NCBI RefSeq assembly: GCF_002286775.1
Contig: NZ_NSGJ01000007.1
Span: 1-64,000, forward strand
Length of the DNA: 64,000 bases
Reading direction: 5' to 3'
Source: Myroides sp. N17-2
GTDB lineage: Bacteria > Bacteroidota > Bacteroidia > Flavobacteriales > Flavobacteriaceae
The notes under the pieces were generated by a model. That model did not search any database. It saw only the letters and a list, made by a program, of their open reading frames with translations, and had not been told where the DNA came from. Position numbers and translations under genes: made by a program. Below, piece by piece: positions 1 through 7,443 of this stretch (the first letter of the stretch is position 1; each line of letters starts with the position of its first letter).

Positions 1-53
1 TCTACTAAAAACTCAGGTAAAATCATTTTTATAAACTCAATATAGTTTTCCAC
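1..53 (-). CDS. Partial ORF off the left edge, possibly the N-terminus of an IS transposase
   Basis: A minus-strand frame is open from a GTG at 53 (alternative ATG at 26) to the window edge and reads ENYIEFIKMILPEFLV. A short hydrophobic start containing ILPEFLV resembles, from memory, the N-terminal region of ISAon1-type transposases of Bacteroidota. Only 17 residues are visible, so this is a weak inference. If correct, the right end of the insertion sequence should lie in 60-130; I cannot delimit it without its other end. It could equally be the start of an unrelated protein. Confidence 0.3.
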   Translation of the reverse strand, partial: MENYIEFIKMILPEFLV

Positions 54-240
54 GTTTATTATTTATCATTACAAAGATCTGTAGTTTTTAATTCACACAC
101 AACTTTTGAGATTGATCCACTATTTTCACTCGAAAATAATTATAAATCATTCAAATTCAGTTAATTTAACAGTATTCATAACACGTGAACTAAATTAAAT
201 TCTTATTTTACTATAACCTCAAATAGTAATACTTAAGATT

Positions 241-1506
241 ATGAGAATTAATACATTTAATGACCTCGTTTGGGCTATTCAAAATGGACAAACGGAAATT
301 GAAATTAGTAGAAGTATCATTTGTAACTACAGTATCTTATTACCTGAAGGAGTAAAGATAACTGGTAAGCCACAAGAAAACAACGAACTACCCTTACTCT
401 CCTTTCAGCATTCTGATGGAATAGGCGTAAGTGCTAACAATAGCATTAAAAACCTTAATATAGATGTTCCTGTTGATCAAAAGGCTATTTTTAATACGAT
501 TGTTCAAAAAGATCTTGGAACATTTACCTTTGAAAACTTATTCATCAAAGGTCAACTTTCTATCATTACTAGATTAGGAGTTGAAAAAGCAAATATTGTA
601 ATTGACAATGTTGATATTCATTCTGCAGATACTAGACATTATTTAGAGCAACCACAAAAGTACGGTTGTAATGTGCTACAGGGAGCTTTGACGATCTACA
701 ATATCAGTGCAAATGCCAATAGTCTGATATCTGTCGCTGTAAACAATTTAAGTATTGGAAGAAAGAATGCTCCTGTATCAGGCTCTGGTATTTTCATCTC
801 AGGATTTGGTGATGAAGGAGGAAAAACACTTATCTCAAAATTACATACAAAAGCAGTTTACTCTAATGGTAAAATTCCTTTGGGTGTAGCAGATTATATT
901 ACTGCAGGAGTATTTGTTTTATATGGTGCTCACGCTACTGAAGTCATTACTGATGGAGAGATTATAACTTATGGTGTCAACGATATGGTTTTGGACGTTT
1001 GGGGAAGTGTAGATGATTGGACAAGTAATGCTCCTGTAATTTCGTATGGACCTAGTGGAGTTGGTTTTGTGAATTTTGGTATTGTAAAAACCTTTACACT
1101 AAATGCTCCTTTACAAACTTATGGTTTAGGTGCAAGAGGATATAATCAATATGATGGAACAGTAAATAATATTTCATTTCAATCTATTGAGACATTTGGC
1201 GATGGCTCTGTAGCTATACAAATTAGCAAAAAAATAGGTACGCTTACGATTAATAAAAATATCACCACCTATGGTTCGGTTGGTAGTTCTTTAGTAAAAG
1301 GAGTTTATGTAGATCTACCTGCCTATGCTTTAAGTATAAAAGATGGAGGGTTAGCAACGGCTATTACAGTAAAAGGAGATATTATAACTTATGGAGATAA
1401 TGTAGTTTCTTACATTGTTGAAAAAGGAGGTAATCCGGGTGTACTGACTGTAGGTGGTAAAATAACTGCAAATGGGAAAAATTCTCAAATAGAAAAAATA
1501 CAGTAA
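241..1506 (+). CDS. Hypothetical repetitive protein, probable beta-helix/solenoid
   Basis: The protein has 421 residues with no signal peptide or membrane segment. Its second half carries a degenerate motif of the form (I/Q/E/T)-T-(Y/F)-G: IITYG near residue 241, then ISYG, QTYG, ETFG, TTYG, a second IITYG near 381 and a final ITANG. Short beta-prone stretches separate the motifs, as expected for a right-handed beta-helix or another beta solenoid. The first half also alternates short beta segments. I do not recognise a named family or catalytic motif. The gene stands alone: the left neighbour faces away and a 156-bp repeat follows 54 bp downstream. Protein coding looks secure; function is unknown. 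Confidence 0.75.
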   Translation: MRINTFNDLVWAIQNGQTEIEISRSIICNYSILLPEGVKITGKPQENNELPLLSFQHSDGIGVSANNSIKNLNIDVPVDQKAIFNTIVQKDLGTFTFENLFIKGQLSIITRLGVEKANIVIDNVDIHSADTRHYLEQPQKYGCNVLQGALTIYNISANANSLISVAVNNLSIGRKNAPVSGSGIFISGFGDEGGKTLISKLHTKAVYSNGKIPLGVADYITAGVFVLYGAHATEVITDGEIITYGVNDMVLDVWGSVDDWTSNAPVISYGPSGVGFVNFGIVKTFTLNAPLQTYGLGARGYNQYDGTVNNISFQSIETFGDGSVAIQISKKIGTLTINKNITTYGSVGSSLVKGVYVDLPAYALSIKDGGLATAITVKGDIITYGDNVVSYIVEKGGNPGVLTVGGKITANGKNSQIEKIQ

Positions 1507-1560
1507 CTATTCTCAATATTAAAAAATAATAGACAAGTTATATCGCTTATTACAAGCTTA

Positions 1561-1716
1561 AACCCAGATTACGCATTAGCCAAATACTGCAAAGCAATTC
1601 TACTTCATAGTTCTTTCATTAGCTCTAAAACCATACTATAGTATGCTTGTATCACTAATTCAGACCTACCTTGTATAATTACTTTTCGTTTATATGTCTA
1701 TCGCGTAATCTGGGTT
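1561..1716. repeat. 156-bp inverted-repeat element, copy 1 (MITE-like)
   Basis: The element starts AACCCAGATTACGC and ends with the exact reverse complement GCGTAATCTGGGTT, giving perfect 14-bp terminal inverted repeats (1561-1574 and 1703-1716). A perfect 14-bp palindrome, CATACTATAGTATG, lies at 1632-1645. A second copy of exactly the same length is at 22483-22638, with about five differences across the 128-bp interior. The size, terminal repeats and lack of a transposase suggest a miniature inverted-repeat element. I could not define a target-site duplication. Confidence 0.8.
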
Positions 1717-1742
1717 AAAACAACATATACTTCTTTAAGTAC

Positions 1743-1800
1743 AAATAATCCTAAGTTAACGCTTAGGATTATTTTTTGGGGTAAACTCAAAAGCTCTGAT
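1743..1800 (+). terminator. Terminator within a 58-bp direct repeat, copy A
   Basis: A perfect 12-bp stem, AATAATCCTAAG (1744-1755), pairs with 1762-1773 around the loop TTAACG, followed by a T-run to 1777. The hairpin and the next 23 bp recur at 2915-2972 with only three mismatches. The two copies flank the gene pair at 1897-2882. As a structure it is a good intrinsic terminator, although no plus-strand gene ends immediately before it (the nearest ends at 1506). Confidence 0.8.
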
Positions 1801-1866
1801 CTCAACATTAGCACTAACAATCAATAATTTATACTTTTAAAATTATACATATTGTATAATTTTATT

Positions 1867-1874
1867 TATATTTG
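1867..1874 (+). promoter_or_regulatory. -7 element (TATATTTG) of the toxin-antitoxin-like operon
   Basis: TATATTTG matches the Bacteroidota -7 consensus TAnnTTTG and lies 22 bp before the ATG at 1897. It falls inside the open frame that could otherwise begin at a TTG at 1852, which argues for translation starting at 1897. No convincing -33 TTG is placed at the usual distance. Confidence 0.6.
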
Positions 1875-1896
1875 TATAACACAACATAGTCCAAGT

Positions 1897-2415
1897 ATGA
1901 ATGTAAAGATTTTAAAAATCGATAAAGAAGTTTTAATAGATGCTAAAATACTAGATTCAAAACTTGTAAAAATGAGCCTACCTTCTATAAATGAAGGATG
2001 GAGGTTTAACTTTAATAAACACACAAAGAGAAAAGGCTTTGAAACCTATATTTTAGTATCAGCAGAAAGCTTAAACACAATAGAGGGCTGCCTAACTTTT
2101 GAAATGAAAAAGAAAGTAGAACCTTATATGGCCTATATAGAACTTGCTCCACACAATAAAGGTACAAAAAGAAAACACTCTGATATTGCAGGTTGTCTTA
2201 TTGCTTTTGCTTGTAGATTAAGTTTCTTAAAAGGAGAAGATCATTATAAAGGCTATCTTGCATTTGATGTCTTGGAAGAAAATAAAGAAAACGAAGTTAG
2301 GTTAATGACAGTCTATTCTAATAAATATAAAGCTTTAAGAATAGGTAATTCAACAACTATGATTATACCTCCTGAGGGTGGACAAAAGCTAATTGAAGAA
2401 TTTTTAAATAGATGA
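1897..2415 (+). CDS. GNAT-like protein, candidate toxin of a type II-like module
   Basis: The protein has 172 residues from the ATG at 1897. Predicted elements follow the order of a GNAT acetyltransferase: beta strands around YILV, EGCLTFEM and AYIELAPHN, then a loop RKHSDIAG where the acetyl-CoA pyrophosphate loop would sit, a helix GCLIAFACRLSF, a strand GYLAFDV, a helix with YSNKYKALRIG, and a final strand TTMIIPP. The loop is not the classic (R/Q)xxGxG/A form, so this is a fold-level inference. It overlaps the next gene by 4 bp (ATGA), implying translational coupling. The downstream partner is a HigA-like HTH protein, giving toxin-first order as in higBA. The alternative is a conserved hypothetical protein with no acetyltransferase activity. 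Confidence 0.6.
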   Translation: MNVKILKIDKEVLIDAKILDSKLVKMSLPSINEGWRFNFNKHTKRKGFETYILVSAESLNTIEGCLTFEMKKKVEPYMAYIELAPHNKGTKRKHSDIAGCLIAFACRLSFLKGEDHYKGYLAFDVLEENKENEVRLMTVYSNKYKALRIGNSTTMIIPPEGGQKLIEEFLNR

Positions 2416-2882
2416 TTATGAAAGCTAAAGAAATTCAGGTTACAGAGATTTGGAATGACAATAAAAAAGCAAATATAAAGGAAGCTATATTAGCTCACGC
2501 AAAGACACAATCCAAAGAACAAATATTGACAAATAAGTTACTTGCTATACAATACAGATTAGAAGATTACATAGAGAGTGATACTAACTTAGAAGTTTTA
2601 AAGATTCTTGATTTTGTAAAAATGTACTTAGAAGTACTTAACCTAACAAAAAAAGAACTTGCTACTTGTTTTGAAATGCAAGACAGTAATCTACATAAGT
2701 ATCTAAATGGTGAGCGAAAACTAAATGCTACATTGGTTTTAAAACTAAGTGCATTCTTTCACACACCTCCAGAGCTATGGTATAGAATTGAAGTAAAAAA
2801 CGAACTGATTGAACTCAATAAAGAAAAAGAAAATATAGCTTCTTACCAAAAGTACGACTACCGTAATTTAGTGGAGATGTAA
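2412..2882 (+). CDS. XRE/HigA-like helix-turn-helix protein, candidate antitoxin
   Basis: The protein has 156 residues. An HTH domain spans roughly residues 68-125, with LTKKELATCFEMQDSNLHKY as the helix-turn-helix core and the segment FFHTPPELWYRIEVKNELIE, typical of HigA/VapI-type XRE antitoxins. An N-terminal extension of about 65 residues is likely where the partner binds. The start overlaps the upstream stop by 4 bp; a second in-frame ATG lies at 2418. HigA-type antitoxins commonly repress their own operon, so autoregulation at the promoter near 1867 is plausible. A copy of the 58-bp terminator repeat follows at 2915. Confidence 0.8.
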   Translation: MIMKAKEIQVTEIWNDNKKANIKEAILAHAKTQSKEQILTNKLLAIQYRLEDYIESDTNLEVLKILDFVKMYLEVLNLTKKELATCFEMQDSNLHKYLNGERKLNATLVLKLSAFFHTPPELWYRIEVKNELIELNKEKENIASYQKYDYRNLVEM

Positions 2883-2914
2883 TCTATATACAGAGTTAAT
2901 CTCACTTCAAATAG

Positions 2915-2972
2915 AAATAATCCTAAGTTAACGCTTAGGATTATTTTTTGGAGTGAACTCAAAAGCTCTCAT
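2915..2972 (+). terminator. Terminator within a 58-bp direct repeat, copy B
   Basis: It has the same 12-bp stem, TTAACG loop and T-run as at 1743-1800, with 55 of 58 positions identical. It lies 32 bp after the stop of the HTH gene and should terminate that operon. The similarity extends 23 bp past the T-run (ending near AACTCAAAAGCTCT), more than a terminator needs, so a duplication is likely. Confidence 0.85.
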
Positions 2973-3018
2973 CCTCTCTACTTTATTTATCTATTTCTAA
3001 AAAGATTATTGCGTTTAC

Positions 3019-3059
3019 GGTTTTCCGTATTCTGAATATCAAAAAGTTATATATGTTTG
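3019..3059 (+). promoter_or_regulatory. Promoter with GGTTTTCCGTA box and TATGTTTG -7 element
   Basis: GGTTTTCCGTA occupies 3019-3029, within the inverted repeat ACGG-TTTT-CCGT. The -7 element TATGTTTG is at 3052-3059, after a 22-bp gap. The same box and gap occur at 14508-14548. The gene start at 3149 leaves a leader of about 85 nt. Confidence 0.5.
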
Positions 3060-3148
3060 TCATCAACCAAATATAGTATTCTACAATCACATTGATTTAC
3101 TGAATACATACCAACTAAATAATAAAACAATTTAAACACTTAAAGATT

Positions 3149-3379
3149 ATGAAATACAAAGTAGTACCCTTCGTTGCATCTATTGATTCTAAAAATGGAA
3201 CATCAGATCATGCTGCAAATCAATTAGAAACATTAATTAACCATTATGCATCAGATGGATGGGCATATGTGAGACTAGAAAGTGTCACTACATATGTTGG
3301 TGCAGATAATGGATGTTTTGGATTTGGTGGTAAGCCAGGCTATACTACAACGAGACAAATGATTGTATTTGCAAAATAA
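3149..3379 (+). CDS. DUF4177-family small protein
   Basis: The protein has 76 residues and is cytoplasmic. It opens KYKVVPF, has the central block GWAYVRLESVTTYV and ends with GCFGFGGKPGYTTTRQMIVF, a pattern I recognise from DUF4177 proteins, small alpha/beta proteins of unknown function. Its stop codon overlaps the ATG of the following YidD-like gene by one base (TAATG), so the two are probably translated together. The promoter at 3019-3059 likely drives both. Confidence 0.75.
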   Translation: MKYKVVPFVASIDSKNGTSDHAANQLETLINHYASDGWAYVRLESVTTYVGADNGCFGFGGKPGYTTTRQMIVFAK

Positions 3380-3657
3380 TGAAATACCTCCTACTGTTGG
3401 TGATTAAGACATATTGGTTCTTAATACCACCTAACAAGAGAAGAAAGTGTATTTTTAAAAAGAGCTGTTCAAATGCTGTATTTGACGACACTATTAGTTT
3501 TGGCTTTTATAAAGGAATACAAACATTGTTATTTCGCATCAGAAATTGCAATAATCATTTTGATATAGTAACAGATACTCATTCAAATGAAAAGAAGATG
3601 TACCTAAAAAGTGGAACTGTAATTTCAGAAACAGAAATAGCTGAGCGGTTATTGTAG
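3379..3657 (+). CDS. YidD-family protein (membrane-protein insertion factor-like)
   Basis: The protein has 92 residues. An amphipathic N-terminal segment (YLLLLVIKTYWFLIPP) is followed by the family signature: RRKCIFKKSCSNAVFD corresponds to the RC-F-PSCS block, then GFYKGIQTLLFRIRNC corresponds to hG-KG---l-RI--C. YidD normally assists YidC-dependent insertion of membrane proteins and is usually encoded by rnpA/yidC. Here it is an orphan behind a DUF4177 gene, and the usual proline of the PSCS motif is replaced (KSCS). It may be a second, divergent YidD copy. Family assignment is good; the role is inferred. Confidence 0.7.
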   Translation: MKYLLLLVIKTYWFLIPPNKRRKCIFKKSCSNAVFDDTISFGFYKGIQTLLFRIRNCNNHFDIVTDTHSNEKKMYLKSGTVISETEIAERLL

Positions 3658-3719
3658 GTTGTTTACATTAACTATTAGACACTCAAATAATAATTAGAAG
3701 TATAAGTAAATTAATCAAA

Positions 3720-4700
3720 ATGGCAACAATCAATGGTTTTATCCGATCATACGGAGCAGCAGTAAAAAGAGCAGAAAGAGAACAACAAAGAAAAACAAGA
3801 GAAGCTGCTAAAAAATTTAAAGCACAACAGAAACAGATTGAATTCAAAAATGTAGCACTAGCTGTAAAAGAATGGAACGAATACATTACAATCATAAAGT
3901 CACTTCATATAGACGCTAGTGAGAAAATTAATTGGCAAACCATCAAATATACTTCAAGACCAATTGAACCAAACTACTCTAACAATAATGAAATTCAAGC
4001 GCAGCAAAAACTAAACAACTACAAACCGAGTATGTTTGATAAATTACTTGGTTCTACAAAACGTAAAATAACAAAACTAGAGAATCAAATTCTACTAGCA
4101 AAAAGCAAAGACAATACATTCTATCAAAATCTCTTAAAAGAATATGAGGCCAATCTAAACGAATGGAATGAATTACAAAAAATGTCTATCGGAATTGAGA
4201 AAAAAAGCACACAAACTTATTTAGATGTCATAAAATACTTTGAACCCTTTACTGAGATTTCAGAATTAGGTTCTCAAATACGCTTCTCATTTGAACAAAA
4301 TCATATTGAAATAGATATATGCACAAATAGTATAGATATTATTCCTACCTATGAACTTAAACAAACTACAACAGGAAAGCTTTCAAAAAAAAATATGTCT
4401 AAGACTAACTTCTACGAGCTTTACCAAGATCATATCTGTAGTGTTGTTCTAAGAATAAGCAGAGAAATATTTGCTCATTTACCTGTTGATTTTACAATAG
4501 TAAATGCTTTATCAGAAATGGTAGACCCTCAATCAGGACATTTGGAAAAAAAAGTAATTCTATCAGTAAAAGTTATGCCTGAAACAATTGAAAAGCTAAA
4601 TCTATTGACGATTGATCCATCTGATAGTATGAAAAACTTTATTCACAATATGAATTTTAAAAAAACACAAGGTTTTCAAGCTGTTGAGAGGATACAATAA
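3720..4700 (+). CDS. Hypothetical coiled-coil protein
   Basis: The protein has 326 residues with no signal peptide. Residues 10-45 are a strongly charged Lys/Arg/Glu helix (AEREQQRKTREAAKKFKAQQ). A second helical segment runs at roughly 108-160 around KRKITKLENQILLAKSK. The C-terminal half looks globular alpha/beta and includes VLRISREIFAHLPVDFTIVNA. I do not recognise a catalytic motif. It lies 62 bp after the YidD-like gene on the same strand and ends before a terminator shared with the convergent efflux operon. Proteins of this kind are scattered in bacterial accessory regions without assigned function. Confidence 0.7.
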   Translation: MATINGFIRSYGAAVKRAEREQQRKTREAAKKFKAQQKQIEFKNVALAVKEWNEYITIIKSLHIDASEKINWQTIKYTSRPIEPNYSNNNEIQAQQKLNNYKPSMFDKLLGSTKRKITKLENQILLAKSKDNTFYQNLLKEYEANLNEWNELQKMSIGIEKKSTQTYLDVIKYFEPFTEISELGSQIRFSFEQNHIEIDICTNSIDIIPTYELKQTTTGKLSKKNMSKTNFYELYQDHICSVVLRISREIFAHLPVDFTIVNALSEMVDPQSGHLEKKVILSVKVMPETIEKLNLLTIDPSDSMKNFIHNMNFKKTQGFQAVERIQ

Positions 4701-4734
4701 ATAATAACTTCAAACGGGATTTATCACTAAAAAA

Positions 4735-4764
4735 AGCAGCAGAGTAAAGGACTACCCTGCTGCT
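4735..4764 (-). terminator. Intrinsic terminator of the efflux operon
   Basis: Arms AGCAGCAGAGTA (4735-4746) and TACCCTGCTGCT (4753-4764) pair with one mismatch around the loop AAGGAC. On the minus strand the hairpin is followed by a run of Ts, so it terminates the MFS operon that ends at 4785. Confidence 0.75.
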
Positions 4765-4784
4765 AAAGAAAGAAAATATAAAAA

Positions 4785-6380
4785 CTAAAAAGGCGATACG
4801 GTTCTTGATTTTAAGTAAACCCACGTTTTACTTAAATAGGGAGTGAAGATCACTAAGATGACGATCACTAATAATAGCCAACTCAGTATCTCGAAGTAGT
4901 CCATCGCGTACCTCAGCTCTATTTGTTTACCGAGGTCAGATAATAACATCTTCTCACTGGCTTTCTCCGCTGGCGTGTGTAATAATCCCCTGCTCTGTAG
5001 CTTTGCGGCATTCTGAGCGAGCTTACCTTGTAAGATAGGGTTAGACCAATTTAGGTAATCTGCAAAGCGATTTAAGTGTTGCTTAGAGCTATATAGATTA
5101 TAATAATTCATAATCGCGATACTACACGTATATCCGAAATAGCGCACTCCTAAACACACTGCCGCAGCAGATGCTCCAAGAGATACAGGTACAGATGCCA
5201 CACAGTAGATAATAGTAGGTACCATCAGTAGGCCTACGCCTATCCCCTGACAAAACAACAAGGCGTAGTAGTCATCCGGATTAGCGGTAGGTGCAAACTG
5301 CATATACATTCCGATGTGAAATAAGAACAAACAGATAAAGCCCAAACTCCATATAAAGCGAATAGGGCGACGTTTGATCAGCCACACACACGCAATGATT
5401 ACGCCTAAGACAAGTCCTATTAGATTAAACACATTAAGGTAAGAGAGGTGTCTTGGGTCTAAACGAAGTGAGTTAACAAAATGTACATTCGTAATCCCTG
5501 AGGCAAAACGACAAATATAAAGAATGAATAGTAGGAACAATCCTATCTTAAAGTTGCGGTACTTCCATACGTGCCAATTGATATAAGGTCGCTTCAAGTG
5601 TTTCTGACGCCATATAAATACAGCAAGTGTAACCAATATCCCTAAGCCTGCTAATCGGATATCTCTATCTTCAAACCAATAATACTGTTGCCCATAAATA
5701 GTGATATAACCAAACAGCACTACCGCTACAGAAAACAACACAAAGCTCTCCCAATCTAAGCTATACAACGGCAACTTGCGATTTAGACGGACGAAGCGCA
5801 TCGTCAGCATAATGAGTATTAACCCTGGTATAAAAGAGAACGAGGCTACTTTATACAAAAAAGAATAGTCATACTGATCTACTAAATCTGAAGTAATCAA
5901 TTGGTTAAACGGGGTAGCACAGATTAAGATTCCATAGAAACAAGAGAAACTAATCTCTCGTGCTTTTGAACTCTCTAGGCGGGCATATAGTGTCGAAATA
6001 GACAGATTAACGGTACTGGCAAACAACATCCCTTGCAAAAAACGAATAGGAAATACAATACAGAGAGCCTGCACATTATACAAGACAATACACCCTATGA
6101 TTTGCAATACATTAAAGATAATAAAGTATTCTTTCGTCGCTAAGAATGTAAAGAAACGACGTTCTAAACTATAGAACGCCACAAAGCCTGCATAGAGTAG
6201 CGATACGGAAAACTGTATATCTCGTGGATCACATCCAAAGTACCCTGCCGCTGCTGTAGCATTAGCAGCAGGCAGGAAAAAAAGGACGATACTCGGCATT
6301 AAAAGTACAAAAAGAATGACGTGTATCATCCACTCTGGAATCCAATCAACGAATAACTGAGAGGTTTCGTTATTTTGCAT
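4785..6380 (-). CDS. MFS multidrug efflux transporter, EmrB/DHA2-like
   Basis: An integral membrane protein of 531 residues with about 14 hydrophobic segments, the size and layout of DHA2 drug:proton antiporters. It should form the inner-membrane pump of a tripartite system with the adjacent HlyD-type adaptor and TolC-type channel. I start it at MQNNETSQ (6380), giving an 11-bp overlap with the adaptor gene; an upstream ATG at 6407 would overlap more and adds no membrane segment. The long loop between the last two helices (about residues 440-490) is charged. Substrates cannot be told from sequence. The operon is tolC-hlyD-mfs with a divergent AraC regulator. Confidence 0.85.
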   Translation of the reverse strand: MQNNETSQLFVDWIPEWMIHVILFVLLMPSIVLFFLPAANATAAAGYFGCDPRDIQFSVSLLYAGFVAFYSLERRFFTFLATKEYFIIFNVLQIIGCIVLYNVQALCIVFPIRFLQGMLFASTVNLSISTLYARLESSKAREISFSCFYGILICATPFNQLITSDLVDQYDYSFLYKVASFSFIPGLILIMLTMRFVRLNRKLPLYSLDWESFVLFSVAVVLFGYITIYGQQYYWFEDRDIRLAGLGILVTLAVFIWRQKHLKRPYINWHVWKYRNFKIGLFLLFILYICRFASGITNVHFVNSLRLDPRHLSYLNVFNLIGLVLGVIIACVWLIKRRPIRFIWSLGFICLFLFHIGMYMQFAPTANPDDYYALLFCQGIGVGLLMVPTIIYCVASVPVSLGASAAAVCLGVRYFGYTCSIAIMNYYNLYSSKQHLNRFADYLNWSNPILQGKLAQNAAKLQSRGLLHTPAEKASEKMLLSDLGKQIELRYAMDYFEILSWLLLVIVILVIFTPYLSKTWVYLKSRTVSPF

Positions 6381-7443
6381 TAGTTTGTTTTTTAGCGATA
6401 AAGGCATTGACGTTCATCCCTGCTTTTAATAACTCTTCTGATTCGGTAGGAGAGGTAATCTCTATACGAACTGGGATACGCTGTACGATCTTCACAAAGT
6501 TACCCGTGGCATTATCCGGTGGCAAAAGAGAGAAGCTTGATCCTGTAGCCGGTGCGATAGAAATAACCTTACCTATAAACTTGGTATCAGGATACGCATC
6601 TACCACTACATCTACTTCATTACCCACATGAATATTGCGAATTTGTGTTTCTTTAAAGTTGGCAATAATCCACTTAGGTGTTTCATCATTTACGATATAC
6701 GTCAGCACTTGTCCTACCGAAATCATTTGTCCCAAGTCAATACTGCGTTTCCCCATTCTCCCGCGATACGGAGCAGTAATTACAGTATAACCTACATTGA
6801 GGTTCTTGTATTTTTCTAATTCTTGTAGTCGTGCTATTTCTTTTGCTACTACATTTTTTTGAGCTTCAAGATCTGCTATACCTGCTGTGGCAGCTCTCGC
6901 ATTCTCTACACTACTCTTATAATCACTCTGTCCTATGTTTAGTTGAGCTTGTTTCTCTTCTAACATTTGCGCTGTAGCCGCATCAGCCTCATATAATTTC
7001 TTATATCTGTTGTAATCTAACTCTTGCTGGCGATACTTAGATTCACGCCCTTGTATTTGACTTTTGGCAGCCGCTGCAGATTGAGACAGCGTATATTGAC
7101 GTGCTTCAAGCTCTTTGACCTGTGCATATTGCTTTGCGATTTCAGCAGAAGTAGCCGCTTGATCATAGGTATATTCTCTATTGTCTACGACTAATAGGGT
7201 ATCCCCTTTATTCACGATTTGGTTTTCTTCAAAACGCACTTCTGTCAAATACCCACCTACACGAGAGATAACAGGGTTAATATACTCTTGCACCTGAGCA
7301 TCATTGGTTTGTTCATATTTCCAATAAATCCATAGTGTGCGAATTCCCCAAATACTTCCAACAAAAATAATAAGTAAGGCAAGATAGCGCGTAATACGTG
7401 TGATTAGGCGGTCAGTAATTTTGATACGAGTTTTAATATCCAT
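6370..7443 (-). CDS. HlyD/EmrA-family efflux adaptor
   Basis: The protein has 357 residues. One N-terminal membrane anchor (about residues 20-40) is followed by a lipoyl-like half around ISRVGGYLTEVRFEENQIVNKG, a long coiled-coil hairpin (about 85-215), the second lipoyl half (ITAPYRGRMGKRSIDLGQMI) and a beta-barrel domain. This is the standard membrane-fusion-protein order. It bridges the MFS pump and the outer-membrane channel. Its start overlaps the TolC stop by 1 bp and its stop overlaps the MFS start, so the three genes form one translation-coupled operon. Confidence 0.9.
   Translation of the reverse strand: MDIKTRIKITDRLITRITRYLALLIIFVGSIWGIRTLWIYWKYEQTNDAQVQEYINPVISRVGGYLTEVRFEENQIVNKGDTLLVVDNREYTYDQAATSAEIAKQYAQVKELEARQYTLSQSAAAAKSQIQGRESKYRQQELDYNRYKKLYEADAATAQMLEEKQAQLNIGQSDYKSSVENARAATAGIADLEAQKNVVAKEIARLQELEKYKNLNVGYTVITAPYRGRMGKRSIDLGQMISVGQVLTYIVNDETPKWIIANFKETQIRNIHVGNEVDVVVDAYPDTKFIGKVISIAPATGSSFSLLPPDNATGNFVKIVQRIPVRIEITSPTESEELLKAGMNVNAFIAKKQTNAK

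Noticed and set aside
1561..1716. Minus-strand reading frame inside the 156-bp element (QGRSELVIQAYYSMVLELMK)
   Set aside because: The second copy has an in-frame stop at the same place and no start codon is suitable; treated as non-coding.
1852..1896. N-terminal extension of the GNAT-like protein from a TTG at 1852
   Set aside because: The -7 element at 1867-1874 lies within it; the ATG at 1897 is better placed.
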